Shown: positions 13,936 through 21,545 of the stretch, piece by piece | Layout: every line of letters begins with the position of its first letter | Numbering within the stretch: position 1 is the stretch's first letter | Origin: Opitutia bacterium UBA7350 | GTDB taxonomy: Bacteria > Verrucomicrobiota > Verrucomicrobiia > Opitutales > Coraliomargaritaceae | DNA: 21,545 bases | Direction: 5' to 3' | Assembly: GCA_002470925.1 (NCBI GenBank) | Contig: DKOX01000100.1 | Location: forward strand, 1-21,545 | Translations under genes and position numbers: made by a program | Notes under the pieces: generated by a model | Databases searched by the model: none | What the model saw: only the letters and a program-made list of their open reading frames with translations | What the model was told of the DNA's origin: nothing

Positions 13936-14952
13936 ATGAAAAAAGCATTGATAACAGGAATAACCGGACAGGACGGGTCATATCTCGCAGAATTGTTGCT
14001 CGAGAAGGGCTACGAGGTGCATGGGATCATTCGCCGCTCCTCGACCTTCAACACCTCGCGGATCGACCACCTCTACAAAGACCCGCATCTGAAAAACACA
14101 AAACTGTTTCTCCATTACGGTGATCTGGCGGACGGGGTGATGTTGATGAAATTATTATACCAGCTTCAACCGGACGAGATTTACCACCTGGGGGCACAAA
14201 GCCATGTGCGGGTCTCTTTTGATGTGCCGGAATACACCGGAGACGTGACGGGATTGGGAACGCTTCGTTTACTGGAGGCCATTCGCGAGGTGGGTTTGGA
14301 AGGTAAGAGTCGTTTTTATCAGGCTTCATCTTCCGAGATGTTTGGTATGGTACAAGAAGTGCCGCAAACGGAGCGGACTCCATTTTACCCGCGTTCGCCC
14401 TATGGATGCGCGAAGGTGTATGCGTATTGGTTAACGGTCAATTATCGTGAATCGTATGGGATACACGCGACCAACGGCATTCTTTTTAATCACGAATCCC
14501 CGCGCCGGGGGGAGACTTTTGTGACGCGCAAGATCACCCGGGCAGCGACTCGTATCAAGTTGGGTCTGCAGGATAAACTCTACCTCGGGAATCTGGACGC
14601 CAAGCGCGATTGGGGTTATGCGAAGGAATACGTCGAGGCAATGTGGTTGATGTTGCAGCAGGATTCGGGCGACGACTATGTGATGGCGACCAACGAGACA
14701 CACTCGGTAAAGGACTTCGTGATGGAAACCTTTGGCTTGCTGGATCTGGATTGGGAGCAATACGTGGATTATGACAAGCGCTATGAGCGACCCACCGAAG
14801 TGGATTTGTTGATCGGCGATCCGGCCAAAGCGAAGCGGCAGTTGAATTGGGAACCGCAGGTGCGCTTCAAGGATTTGGTGAAGATTATGGTGGATGCCGA
14901 CCTTGTCTTGGCAAAGCAGGAATTGGCCTATAAACAGGCGGTGGAAGCTTAA
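13936..14952 (+). CDS. gmd: GDP-mannose 4,6-dehydratase
   Basis: Gmd converts GDP-mannose to GDP-4-keto-6-deoxymannose in the cytoplasm, supplying GDP-fucose or GDP-rhamnose for surface glycans. The protein has 338 residues. Motifs are the NADP-binding TGITGQDGSYLAELLLEKG (7-25), HLGAQSHVRVSFD (84-96), YQASSSEMFG (128-137, with Ser132 and Glu134), and the catalytic pair Tyr156 and Lys160 in YPRSPYGCAKVYAYW, then FNHESPRRGETFVTRKITRA. I chose the ATG at 13936 (MKKALITGIT), the usual family start, over the one at 13924. It is followed by fcl 18 bases later and is divergent from the XylR-type gene. Confidence 0.97.
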   Translation: MKKALITGITGQDGSYLAELLLEKGYEVHGIIRRSSTFNTSRIDHLYKDPHLKNTKLFLHYGDLADGVMLMKLLYQLQPDEIYHLGAQSHVRVSFDVPEYTGDVTGLGTLRLLEAIREVGLEGKSRFYQASSSEMFGMVQEVPQTERTPFYPRSPYGCAKVYAYWLTVNYRESYGIHATNGILFNHESPRRGETFVTRKITRAATRIKLGLQDKLYLGNLDAKRDWGYAKEYVEAMWLMLQQDSGDDYVMATNETHSVKDFVMETFGLLDLDWEQYVDYDKRYERPTEVDLLIGDPAKAKRQLNWEPQVRFKDLVKIMVDADLVLAKQELAYKQAVEA

Positions 14953-14970
14953 AAAGTAAGGATGCAAGCA

Positions 14971-15918
14971 ATGCGTGAGGAGGCAAAAATCTATTTGGCG
15001 GGCCATCGCGGCATGGTAGGTGCGGCGGTGGAGCGCGCCTTGCGCGCGGGTGGTTATGAGAATCTGGTCACCCGTAAGCGGGAGGAGTTGGATTTAACGG
15101 ATCAGTCGGCGGTGCGTGATTTTTACCGAGAGGAAAAGCCGGAGGTGGCGATTATCGCGGCGGCGCGGGTCGGTGGCATTCATGCCAATAAAAGCTATCC
15201 GGCAGCGTTTATCTTTGAAAATCTCGCGATTGCACAGAACACAATTGACGGGGCATACCGCGCAGGCGTGAAGCGACTACTTTTTCTTGGGAGCACCTGT
15301 ATCTATCCCAAATTGGCGGAGCAACCCATGCGGGAAGAGGTGCTGCTGACTTCGGCCCTCGAGCCTACGAACGAGGCATACGCCATTGCAAAAATCGCGG
15401 GTTTAAAGCTCTGTCAGTTTTATCGCTCACAATACGGGGTTTGTTACCATTCGGCGATGCCAACAAATCTGTACGGCCCCGGGGATAATTATCACCCTGA
15501 AAACTCGCACGTTTTGCCTGCTTTGATTCGTCGTTTCCACGAGGCGAAAGAGAGGGGTGCCCCCGAAGTAGTGGTTTGGGGCACGGGAAGCCCGCGGCGG
15601 GAATTTTTGCATGCGGATGACGCCGCTGCGGGAATCGTTCACTTGCTGCAACTGGATAATCCGCCGAACTGGGTCAATCTTGGTTGTGGAACGGATGTCT
15701 CGATCGGGGATCTCGCGCGCTTGGTCAAAGCAGTGGTGGGTTATGAGGGACAATTGATTTTCGACAAGAGCAAGCCGGATGGAACCCCGCGCAAGTTAAC
15801 CGACACCAGCTTGATTCAGTCAACGGGATGGAATCCTGCTATTCCAATCGAGGCAGGTATTGCAATGACCTACGGTGCTTTTCTTGAGGAAATGGCAGAG
15901 GGACGCCTGCGCTGTTAG
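14971..15918 (+). CDS. fcl: GDP-L-fucose synthase
   Basis: Fcl is the epimerase-reductase that turns the Gmd product into GDP-L-fucose with NADPH. The protein has 315 residues. Motifs are AGHRGMVGAAV (10-20), ARVGGIHANKSYPA, GSTCIYP with Ser108 and Cys110, the catalytic Tyr137 and Lys141 in NEAYAIAKIAGLKLC, and MPTNLYGPGDNYHPENSH with His180. These positions differ by one from those I recall for the E. coli enzyme, which supports the start at 14971. An upstream ATG at 14962 is possible, but AAGGA at 14958-14962 is well spaced (8 bases) only for the 14971 start. The gene forms an operon with gmd and converges with the DUF3127 gene. Confidence 0.96.
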   Translation: MREEAKIYLAGHRGMVGAAVERALRAGGYENLVTRKREELDLTDQSAVRDFYREEKPEVAIIAAARVGGIHANKSYPAAFIFENLAIAQNTIDGAYRAGVKRLLFLGSTCIYPKLAEQPMREEVLLTSALEPTNEAYAIAKIAGLKLCQFYRSQYGVCYHSAMPTNLYGPGDNYHPENSHVLPALIRRFHEAKERGAPEVVVWGTGSPRREFLHADDAAAGIVHLLQLDNPPNWVNLGCGTDVSIGDLARLVKAVVGYEGQLIFDKSKPDGTPRKLTDTSLIQSTGWNPAIPIEAGIAMTYGAFLEEMAEGRLRC

Positions 15919-15936
15919 TGGCGAAATGGTATGCCT

Positions 15937-16284
15937 CTAGAAGGGCGGTTCCTCGTCGAGGATAACATCGTCCGGTTCGAATGGGGCTTCATCTGTGGCG
16001 GGTTTGGTATTGCCCCCTCCGGAACCGGTTATTTTCCAAGCGACGAGGTTGGTGTAGTATTTACCTTGCCATTCACGGCAGCGGATGTCGAAGGAAACGG
16101 TCACGGCATCGCCCTCCTGGAGGTGAGCGACAAGCTCCACCTTCTCTTTCACGCACTCAAAATTCATCTCTTGTTCAAACTTACCGTCTTTGGTGGTTAG
16201 AAGAAATTCCCGCTTATTAAAGCCGCCTTGGAAGGTTTGCTCGGGGAAGATGGTTTTAATGGATCCTGAAATTTCAAATGACAT
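15937..16284 (-). CDS. DUF3127 family protein with SSB-like acidic tail
   Basis: The protein has 115 residues. The core (MSFEISGSIKTIFPEQTFQG, NKREFLLTTKDGKFEQEMNF, VELVAHLQEGDAVTVSFDIR, GKYYTNLVAWKITG) matches the DUF3127 family, small predicted OB-fold proteins common in Bacteroidetes and in phages and thought to bind single-stranded DNA. A Gly/Ser-rich linker follows, then an acidic end FEPDDVILDEEPPF. Bacterial single-stranded DNA-binding protein ends in a similar acidic tip finishing Pro-Phe, which recruits repair and replication proteins. A role in binding ssDNA is therefore inferred from family and tail, not shown. The gene is a single minus-strand unit, convergent with fcl and divergent from nnr. 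Confidence 0.82.
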   Translation of the reverse strand: MSFEISGSIKTIFPEQTFQGGFNKREFLLTTKDGKFEQEMNFECVKEKVELVAHLQEGDAVTVSFDIRCREWQGKYYTNLVAWKITGSGGGNTKPATDEAPFEPDDVILDEEPPF

Positions 16285-16431
16285 GCGTTAATAAAAATAG
16301 TGTTGGGATAAAGATGCAACTTTTTCTCAGAAACTTATTCGCAGAAAAGGACTCCAAGCATTTAGGAAAGGCTTCTGCGCTTTTATTTGATTGTGAATAA
16401 AGCCGGGTAATGCCATTGGATAAAGTAAGTT

Positions 16432-18006
16432 ATGATAAAAATTAATAATGCCTGCCCTATTCTAAGCACTGATGAAGCCCGCGGGATTGAAGCATCGCTC
16501 CTTGTTGATGCGGTGGCGGAGTGGTCTGCGATGGAGACGGCAGGCCGGGGCATCGCGGCGGGGATTTTGCGCGATTTTCAGGAATTAAAACCCCTGCCGG
16601 ATGGGCCGCGGGTGCTGGTGTTGGTCGGTAAGGGCCACAATGGAGGCGATGCCCTACTGGCCGCAGCGGAAATTATGGCACGGCATCCACGCAGTAAAGT
16701 TTTGTGTCTGTTGACCGCAAAACCTGATGCGATGAAGGCGCTCACATTACGTGCGTGGGAGTCGGTAGAAGGTCGGGTGCAACTGGAAATGCTCGGGTCT
16801 GAAAGCAGCGTTGAATTACTGAAGCGTTTTGATGACCTCAGTGGAGGCAAGGGTTTTGATATCTGCCTGGATGGCATACTGGGTTTGTCCTTTAAACCAC
16901 CGTTGGATGAAAGACTTTTCAATCTGGTGCAGGCGATCAATGATTATCCGCAAATTGGTTTGCGTGCGGCGGTGGATATGCCCACCGGTTTGGGCGAAAT
17001 GGATTCTTCGATAAGCTTCTCGGTCGATTTTACCTATGCAACTGGATCGGTGAAGAAAATGCATTTGGAAGGCGGTCGGGCTTGTGGTCGGGTGCGTTGG
17101 GTGGACTTGGGTTTTTTTGAGCAAGGATCGGCAAAGGCCTCAAACGAGTATTTTTTAACGGACGCCATTTTAAATCCCCTGCGGCAGTTACGCCCTTCGA
17201 TGGTAGACAAACGCAATTTCGGGCATCTCTTTATTGTAGGGGGATCCTCCAACATGCCGGGTGCGCTACTGATGAGTGTGCAGGCTGCAGTGCGTTCGGG
17301 AGTAGGCCGTGTCACGGCTTTTGCGCCGCAGTCGATGGCGGCTTCCCTCGCTGCGCAGGTGCCGGAGGCAATGTGGATTCCTTGGCCTGAAAGTGAAAAT
17401 GGGACGCTGAGTCCACGGGCGCTGCCGCTTTTGATGCAACGCTTGCCTGCGGCCACTGCGGTTTTATTAGGTCCCGGAATGGGGCGCGATCGAAATACGG
17501 CGCAATTGGCGCAGGAGATTGTCGGACAAGTTACCTTACCGGTAATCTGCGATGCAGATGCCTTGAGTTTGCGGGTGGTTGAGTTCGTACAGAAGCGCAA
17601 AGCAGAATGGGGACCGGTGGTCCTCACACCGCACATGGGTGAGTTTATGCGTATTGCTGCCTTGGAGCACCCTACTTTCGACAGTGAATTCCTGATAGAT
17701 TTCTGTCGCAAGAATCGTGTCGCATTAGTTTTGAAATTGCCGCAGACGCGTTGCAGTGATGGGGAATCGGTCTATTGCAATACCTTCGGCGGGGCAGTGC
17801 TTTCAAGGGGCGGTAGCGGTGACCTTTTGGCGGGCTTGATCGGTGGCAATTTAGCGCAGGCAAAAGGGCGCGAGTTTGACGCGGTCATGCGGGCGGTAGT
17901 CTGGCATGGTAAGGCTGCTGAGGTATTGGCACGGAAGCGCGGACAGATCGCAGTGCGGACAACCGATGTGTTGGGTTATCTCTCGGAAGTATTGCGGAGT
18001 AACTGA
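16432..18006 (+). CDS. nnr: Bifunctional NAD(P)H-hydrate epimerase / ADP-dependent dehydratase
   Basis: This enzyme repairs hydrated NADH and NADPH (NADHX, NADPHX) in the cytoplasm. The protein has 524 residues and two domains. The N-terminal YjeF epimerase domain (about 10-230) carries GKGHNGGDALLAAAEI (66-81), CLDGILGLSF and AAVDMPTGL. The C-terminal ribokinase-like dehydratase domain (about 240-515) carries FGHLFIVGGSSNMPGALLMS, LLGPGMGRD, VICDADALS, VLTPHMGEFMRI and GGAVLSRGGSGDLLAGL, with the catalytic Asp464 in GGSGD. Length and order fit the usual fused form. The start is the ATG at 16432 with no Shine-Dalgarno sequence. dprA follows 82 bases after the stop on the same strand. Confidence 0.95.
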   Translation: MIKINNACPILSTDEARGIEASLLVDAVAEWSAMETAGRGIAAGILRDFQELKPLPDGPRVLVLVGKGHNGGDALLAAAEIMARHPRSKVLCLLTAKPDAMKALTLRAWESVEGRVQLEMLGSESSVELLKRFDDLSGGKGFDICLDGILGLSFKPPLDERLFNLVQAINDYPQIGLRAAVDMPTGLGEMDSSISFSVDFTYATGSVKKMHLEGGRACGRVRWVDLGFFEQGSAKASNEYFLTDAILNPLRQLRPSMVDKRNFGHLFIVGGSSNMPGALLMSVQAAVRSGVGRVTAFAPQSMAASLAAQVPEAMWIPWPESENGTLSPRALPLLMQRLPAATAVLLGPGMGRDRNTAQLAQEIVGQVTLPVICDADALSLRVVEFVQKRKAEWGPVVLTPHMGEFMRIAALEHPTFDSEFLIDFCRKNRVALVLKLPQTRCSDGESVYCNTFGGAVLSRGGSGDLLAGLIGGNLAQAKGREFDAVMRAVVWHGKAAEVLARKRGQIAVRTTDVLGYLSEVLRSN

Positions 18007-18088
18007 GTAAAACCGGGCAATGAATCGCGAATAGTTGTTTTTAGATTTGGTCGTTTAATATATTTAACAAATTGGTTATTAATATCTA

Positions 18089-19201
18089 ATGTTATCAAAA
18101 AGAGATGCCTTGCTTGTCTTAAACGGTTTGCCGCATGTTGGGCCGGTTTTATTGCAGCGACTGCTCGATTCCTTTAAGGGTGATCCAGTGGCGGTCCTGT
18201 CGGGTTCAATGGAATCACTGACGCAGGTGCGGGGTATTGGGCCGCATGCCGCGCAGGCGTTGATGGATTGGGAGGTATATTTTGATCTCGAGCGGGAAAA
18301 GGAAAAAATCCTGCAGTATGGGGCGGTTTTTCTGGAACGGGCGCATCGGGACTACCCGATCCTCTTAAAAGAGATGTATGATCCGCCGATTGGTTTGTAT
18401 TGGCTGGGTGAACACAAAGTAGATCGTCCCTGTGTGGCGATCGTGGGCACGCGTCAGGCCAGTATGTATGGTTTGAAGGTCGCGCGGAAATTGGGCGCGG
18501 AATTAGCGGGTCTGGGCTTTTGTGTGGTAAGTGGCATGGCGCGGGGGATTGATACGGCGGCGCACGAGGGAGCTTTGGAAAGGGGTGGCCCGACGCTCGC
18601 GGTTTTGGGTTGCGGTTTGGATGTTATATATCCACCCGAGAACAAGGAGCTCTATGACCGCATTGTAAATCAGGGCGCAGTGGTGAGTGAATTTCCTTTT
18701 GGTCGGAGAGTGGACCGGCAGACTTTTCCGATGCGAAATCGAGTGGTGGTGGGAATTTGCGAGGCGGTCATCGTGGTAGAGTCCGCTCCTGCGGGTGGGA
18801 GTATGATCACGGCGCGCTTTGCGGGGGAACAGGGACGGTTACTGATGGCGGTGCCGGGGCGGATAGATCAACTACAGGCGCGTGGTTGTTTGCAGTTAAT
18901 TCGGGATGGCGCGAGTTTGGTGAGCTCGGTCGATGATGTCCTGGAGGAATTGCGCTACGAGCGCGGGGAGGACAAGCGGGAGGAGCCGGGCAGAAAAGAA
19001 CCGGTCAAGGTAGTGGTTCTCGAGGCCAAAGAAAAGGCGCTTATGGATTGTTTGTCGGGTGGGGAACTCGGGAGCGCGGATTCATTGGCGGGGCAAGTGG
19101 GGTTTCCGGTTCACGAGGTCGCAGCGATATTGGTAGCTTTGGAGTTGAAGCGCTGTGTTATTAAGCGCTTGGATGGACGTTACGAGGCGCGGGAGGCTTA
19201 A
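18089..19201 (+). CDS. dprA: DNA-processing protein DprA
   Basis: DprA binds incoming single-stranded DNA during natural transformation and loads RecA on it. The protein has 370 residues. A helix-hairpin-helix/SAM-like N-terminus (LNGLPHVGPVLLQRLL, LTQVRGIGPHAAQAL) is followed by the Rossmann-like core with VAIVGTRQASMYG (116-128), VVSGMARGIDTAAHEGAL (146-163), LGCGLDVIYPPEN (173-185), FPMRNRVVVG (213-222) and AGGSMITARFA (235-245). A linker and a C-terminal winged-helix domain (about 310-366, DSLAGQVGFPVHEVAAILVA) complete the long form of the family. It converges on argS. Other competence genes are outside this window, so whether the organism is transformable cannot be judged. Confidence 0.96.
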   Translation: MLSKRDALLVLNGLPHVGPVLLQRLLDSFKGDPVAVLSGSMESLTQVRGIGPHAAQALMDWEVYFDLEREKEKILQYGAVFLERAHRDYPILLKEMYDPPIGLYWLGEHKVDRPCVAIVGTRQASMYGLKVARKLGAELAGLGFCVVSGMARGIDTAAHEGALERGGPTLAVLGCGLDVIYPPENKELYDRIVNQGAVVSEFPFGRRVDRQTFPMRNRVVVGICEAVIVVESAPAGGSMITARFAGEQGRLLMAVPGRIDQLQARGCLQLIRDGASLVSSVDDVLEELRYERGEDKREEPGRKEPVKVVVLEAKEKALMDCLSGGELGSADSLAGQVGFPVHEVAAILVALELKRCVIKRLDGRYEAREA

Positions 19202-19245
19202 TTTTTTTAAGGCCGAACAGGGTTCCTGTAGGAAAAGGGAAGTGC

Positions 19246-21024
19246 TTACATGCGGTCCAGTGCTTGAATGCCCAGGAGCTCGAGGCCCGTCATGAGTGTG
19301 CTGCGGGTGCGGGCGCAAAGGAGCAGGCGGCCCGCCCGGGTGGGGGGGTCGTCTACCATGACTTTATCGGCATTGTAGAAGCTACTGTAGGCTCCGGCCA
19401 GTTCGTAAAGGTAAGTGCATAGGAAGTGAGGTCGCAAATCATTCAGGGTAAGATCTAAAGCACCGGGCAGACCCATGAGTTTGCGTGCGAGCGTGAGTTC
19501 GGCCTCGGTCTCAAGCGGACCGGCTCCTTCAATGGGCGACTCGGGGTCGAGTTCGGCTTTGCGAAAAATGCTGTTGATGCGTGCGACGGCGTATAAGAGG
19601 TAGGGAGCGGTGTTGCCCTCAAAACTGAGCATGCGGTCCCAGTCAAAGACGTAGTCCTGGGTGCGGTTTGAGGCTAGGTCGGCATATTTAAGCGCTGCAA
19701 TTCCAACCGTCGAGGCAATGGCCTGCCGTTCGGCTTCCGGGAGATCGGAATTTTTTTCGGTGACAACCGCGAGGGCGCGTTCGCAGGCTTCGTCAAGCAA
19801 GGTCTGGAGTTTGATGGATTCTCCGGACTTGGTCTTGAAGGGTTTTTTATCCTTCCCCAGGATGGTACCCCACCAAACGTGACGGGTAATGGGGGTGGGG
19901 TAATTACAGAGGTTGAACCATTTTTGAGTGGTTAAGAAGAGTTGTTGAAAATGATCCTGTTGCCGGGCATCCGTCAGGTAAATGACTTCTTCGGCTTTAA
20001 AGTGCTCTACCCGGTAAAGAATAGTGGCAAGATCGGTGGAGGCGTAATTGGAGGCGCCGTCGCTTTTTCGAATATTGAAGGGGTAGGGCCGCTCATTATC
20101 CCGGGCGAATTTTTTGACCTCATCATGCCACACAACGAGGGCGCCCTCGCTGTGCTCTGCTATGCCGGTCTCTGTTAGTTCGCGGTACACGCGCTCGACT
20201 TTATCGCGATAAAAGGACTCACCGAGGCTAATGTCTATCTGAACACCCATTTGCTGGTACAGTTTTTCGAAGGCGTCTTTTGAAATATCGACAATTTTCT
20301 CCCACAAGCTCGTGTTTTCAGGGTCGCCCTCCTGGAGTTTGAGGAGTTCCGCGCGTGATTGATCGCGCAGATTGGGTTGTTCTTTTTCAAGCCGGCTGCC
20401 GTCTTTGTATAGTTGATCCAGCAAAGCGAGGGGATCCTCTTTAACTTGATCCAAATCGATTCTCTCGCGCTTGATTTGCATAATGAGCGTGCCGAAATTG
20501 GTGCCCCAGTCACCGATATGATTGTCGCGGACGGTATCGGCACCGCAAAAATCCAGCAAACGCGCAATGGCCTCTCCGATGACCATCGGGCGGAGGTGCC
20601 CGATGTGCGCTTGCTTGGCGGTATTGGCGCTGGGGTAGTCGATGACAACTTTTCGACCCGCTTTTAGTTTGCCGGCACCGCTCTGGTAATCGGCGGGGGT
20701 GGCATATTGATTGAGCCAGTTCCACAGGTAGGCCCGGGTGCATTTAAAATTGATGAAACCCGGTCCAGCCAGAGAGAGTTCGACAAGTGTCGGGTCAAAT
20801 TGTCCCGATTTATTTGCGGCATCGAGGAGTTGCTGCGCCAGTTCGCGTGGGTTTTTTCCGTTCCGTTTGGCAAACCCCAGCACACCGTTTGCCTGAAAGT
20901 CGCCGAATTTTGGATCGGCGGCGCGCACTTCCGGCTCAAAATCCTCGCCAAAGGCTTCGCAACTCGCGGCGATTTGGCGCAAGGCGGTCTCAATAACCGT
21001 ACTGGGATTAAAACTAAGCTGCAT
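19246..21024 (-). CDS. argS: Arginyl-tRNA synthetase
   Basis: ArgRS attaches arginine to tRNA-Arg. The protein has 592 residues, full length. An N-terminal additional domain (1 to about 120; FGDFQANGVLGFAK, LAGPGFINFK) leads to the class I catalytic core with SANTAKQAHIGHLRPMVIG, whose HIGH motif is at 140-143, then DNHIGDWGTNFGTLI. The KMSKS-equivalent loop reads FKTKSGESIKLQTLLDEA. The C-terminal DALR anticodon-binding domain (YLLYAVARINSIFRK, LYELAGAYSSFYN) ends GIQALDRM. I prefer the ATG at 21024 (MQLSFNPSTV); 21036 adds four residues and is also possible. No Shine-Dalgarno sequence is visible. It is convergent with dprA and divergent from the phosphorylase gene. Confidence 0.97.
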   Translation of the reverse strand: MQLSFNPSTVIETALRQIAASCEAFGEDFEPEVRAADPKFGDFQANGVLGFAKRNGKNPRELAQQLLDAANKSGQFDPTLVELSLAGPGFINFKCTRAYLWNWLNQYATPADYQSGAGKLKAGRKVVIDYPSANTAKQAHIGHLRPMVIGEAIARLLDFCGADTVRDNHIGDWGTNFGTLIMQIKRERIDLDQVKEDPLALLDQLYKDGSRLEKEQPNLRDQSRAELLKLQEGDPENTSLWEKIVDISKDAFEKLYQQMGVQIDISLGESFYRDKVERVYRELTETGIAEHSEGALVVWHDEVKKFARDNERPYPFNIRKSDGASNYASTDLATILYRVEHFKAEEVIYLTDARQQDHFQQLFLTTQKWFNLCNYPTPITRHVWWGTILGKDKKPFKTKSGESIKLQTLLDEACERALAVVTEKNSDLPEAERQAIASTVGIAALKYADLASNRTQDYVFDWDRMLSFEGNTAPYLLYAVARINSIFRKAELDPESPIEGAGPLETEAELTLARKLMGLPGALDLTLNDLRPHFLCTYLYELAGAYSSFYNADKVMVDDPPTRAGRLLLCARTRSTLMTGLELLGIQALDRM

Positions 21025-21179
21025 GGTGCTTAGCATAGGGCTTAGACAGGTGGGTCAAGCTTGCAAAGTTCAGAAGATGGGGGGGTAATCATTCATTTGA
21101 GTTAAGTAACGAAATGTTGCATACAAGTTTCAGATTAAAGTGATTTTACAAAATCCCTCATTTTAGGCTCGACAATGCT

Positions 21180-21188
21180 TGTGATAAT
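21180..21188 (+). promoter_or_regulatory. Possible extended -10 promoter element before the phosphorylase gene
   Basis: TGTGATAAT matches an extended -10 box (TGnTATAAT) with one mismatch. No good -35 box lies 17 bases upstream, which extended -10 promoters can tolerate. The predicted transcript start, near 21195, would fall at the edge of the inverted repeat at 21196-21213. This is a by-eye call and weak on its own. Confidence 0.3.
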
Positions 21189-21195
21189 CTCCTAA

Positions 21196-21213
21196 TGCAT
21201 AAAGGTTTATGCA
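21196..21213. promoter_or_regulatory. Perfect inverted repeat, candidate operator of the phosphorylase gene
   Basis: TGCATAAAGGTTTATGCA has two perfect 8-bp arms separated by GG. It lies in the 228-base gap between divergent argS and the phosphorylase gene, 39 bases before the phosphorylase ATG and just after a possible -10 box. That is where a repressor operator is expected. A stem in the 5' leader RNA is an alternative. No regulator is identified. Confidence 0.45.
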
Positions 21214-21252
21214 GTACAACGTCTCCCTTTGGATGCCCATAATTTTTGTTAA

Positions 21253-21545
21253 ATGAGAAAAAAGATCATCAGTGCCCGTAAGTTCATAAAGCCGTCTTTC
21301 AGCTATCTGGTTGAAAAAAAACGTGATGGAGGCGAATTTACGGATGAGGAAATTCGCTATTTGGTTGATTCTATTTTAGATGAAGAAATACCGGATTTCC
21401 AGCAAGCGGCCCTCGCGATGGCCATCTATTTCCAAAATATGTCGGCTCAGGAAATGGCGGTTTTTTCTGAAGAGATGATGCTGTCGGGTGAGGTATTGGA
21501 TCTCAATCGAATTGCCCGTCCCAAAGTCGGTAAATATTCGACAGG
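21253..21545 (+). CDS. deoA: Thymidine / pyrimidine-nucleoside phosphorylase (C-terminus cut by window edge)
   Basis: This enzyme splits thymidine or uridine with phosphate into free base and (deoxy)ribose 1-phosphate for nucleoside salvage. The first 97 residues are visible. They show the family N-terminal helical domain: LVEKKRDGGEFTDEEIRYLV (19-38), IPDFQQAALAMAIYFQNMSA (46-65), and the phosphate-binding start RPKVGKYSTG, where the full motif continues as GVGDK outside the window. About three quarters of the protein is missing. Thymidine phosphorylase, pyrimidine-nucleoside phosphorylase and AMP phosphorylase relatives share this N-terminus, so the exact substrate is open. The start is the ATG at 21253 with an AT-rich leader, no Shine-Dalgarno sequence, and a palindrome 39 bases before it. 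Confidence 0.88.
   Translation, partial: MRKKIISARKFIKPSFSYLVEKKRDGGEFTDEEIRYLVDSILDEEIPDFQQAALAMAIYFQNMSAQEMAVFSEEMMLSGEVLDLNRIARPKVGKYST

Noticed and set aside
14431..15006. A 191-codon minus-strand frame across the gmd-fcl junction.
   Set aside because: Both plus-strand genes are certain, and the minus frame is His/Leu/Ile-rich without motifs.
17034..17711. A 225-codon minus-strand frame inside nnr.
   Set aside because: It lies wholly within the dehydratase domain of nnr and has the Ser/Arg/Lys/Pro-rich make-up of an antisense frame.
19202..19245. Possible terminator between convergent dprA and argS (ACAGG/CCTGT).
   Set aside because: The stem is only 5 bp, and the T run lies before it rather than after on the plus strand.
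1..21545. tRNA genes, CRISPR arrays, insertion sequences and prophage or defence genes.
   Set aside because: Reading both strands, I found no cloverleaf, spaced direct repeats, transposase, integrase or terminal repeats. All gaps are shorter than 300 bases.

Overview
This window is a dense stretch of bacterial chromosome. It has 20 protein genes, two of them cut by the window edges, and no gap over 300 bases. I see no tRNA, rRNA, CRISPR array, transposon or prophage. The best guess for the organism is a member of the Verrucomicrobiota, probably class Opitutae. The reasons are protein-family resemblance (a XylR-type LacI/AraC fusion regulator, a DUF3127 protein, and a TPR-like membrane protein next to an ABC-2 exporter) and AT-rich leaders almost without Shine-Dalgarno sequences. 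This is inference, since there is no rRNA or marker comparison here.

Layout from left to right. Minus strand: rpiB then clpP (clpP is cut by the left edge). Plus strand: a lone rpmG (L33) ending in a strong hairpin terminator that can also stop transcription from the other side. Minus strand: mrp/apbC followed by a 70-residue unknown gene. Plus strand: a secreted TolB-like propeller protein, convergent with a minus-strand pair made of a 229-residue unknown gene and a PhoD-like secreted protein whose metal-binding motifs are eroded. Plus strand, about 6.05 to 9.7 kb: acylphosphatase, ABC ATPase, ABC-2 permease, TPR-like membrane protein and an inositol-monophosphatase-family enzyme; the first four are coupled by overlapping start and stop codons.

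Minus strand, about 9.7 to 12.7 kb: a haem cluster, hemH, then a HemX/CcsA-like membrane protein, then hemA. It holds the first committed enzyme and the last enzyme of haem synthesis. The ferrochelatase has an internal cysteine cluster and the HemA is short at its C-terminus. Next come a XylR-type regulator (minus) and, divergent from it, gmd-fcl (plus), which make GDP-L-fucose from GDP-mannose. Then a DUF3127 protein with an SSB-like acidic tail (minus), a bifunctional NAD(P)HX repair enzyme (plus), dprA (plus), argS (minus), and the start of a thymidine/pyrimidine-nucleoside phosphorylase gene (plus) cut by the right edge, preceded by a perfect 18-bp inverted repeat.

Most of this is housekeeping: protein turnover, sugar phosphates, translation, Fe-S assembly, haem, nucleotide-sugar synthesis, cofactor repair and DNA uptake. 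I did not find a clear new defence or mobile system. The observations most worth following are altered versions of known proteins (PhoD-like without ligands, Mrp without CxxC, short HemA, Cys-rich HemH, SSB-like tail on DUF3127), the ABC-2/TPR operon, the operator-like palindrome before the phosphorylase, and the near-absence of Shine-Dalgarno sequences in leaders.
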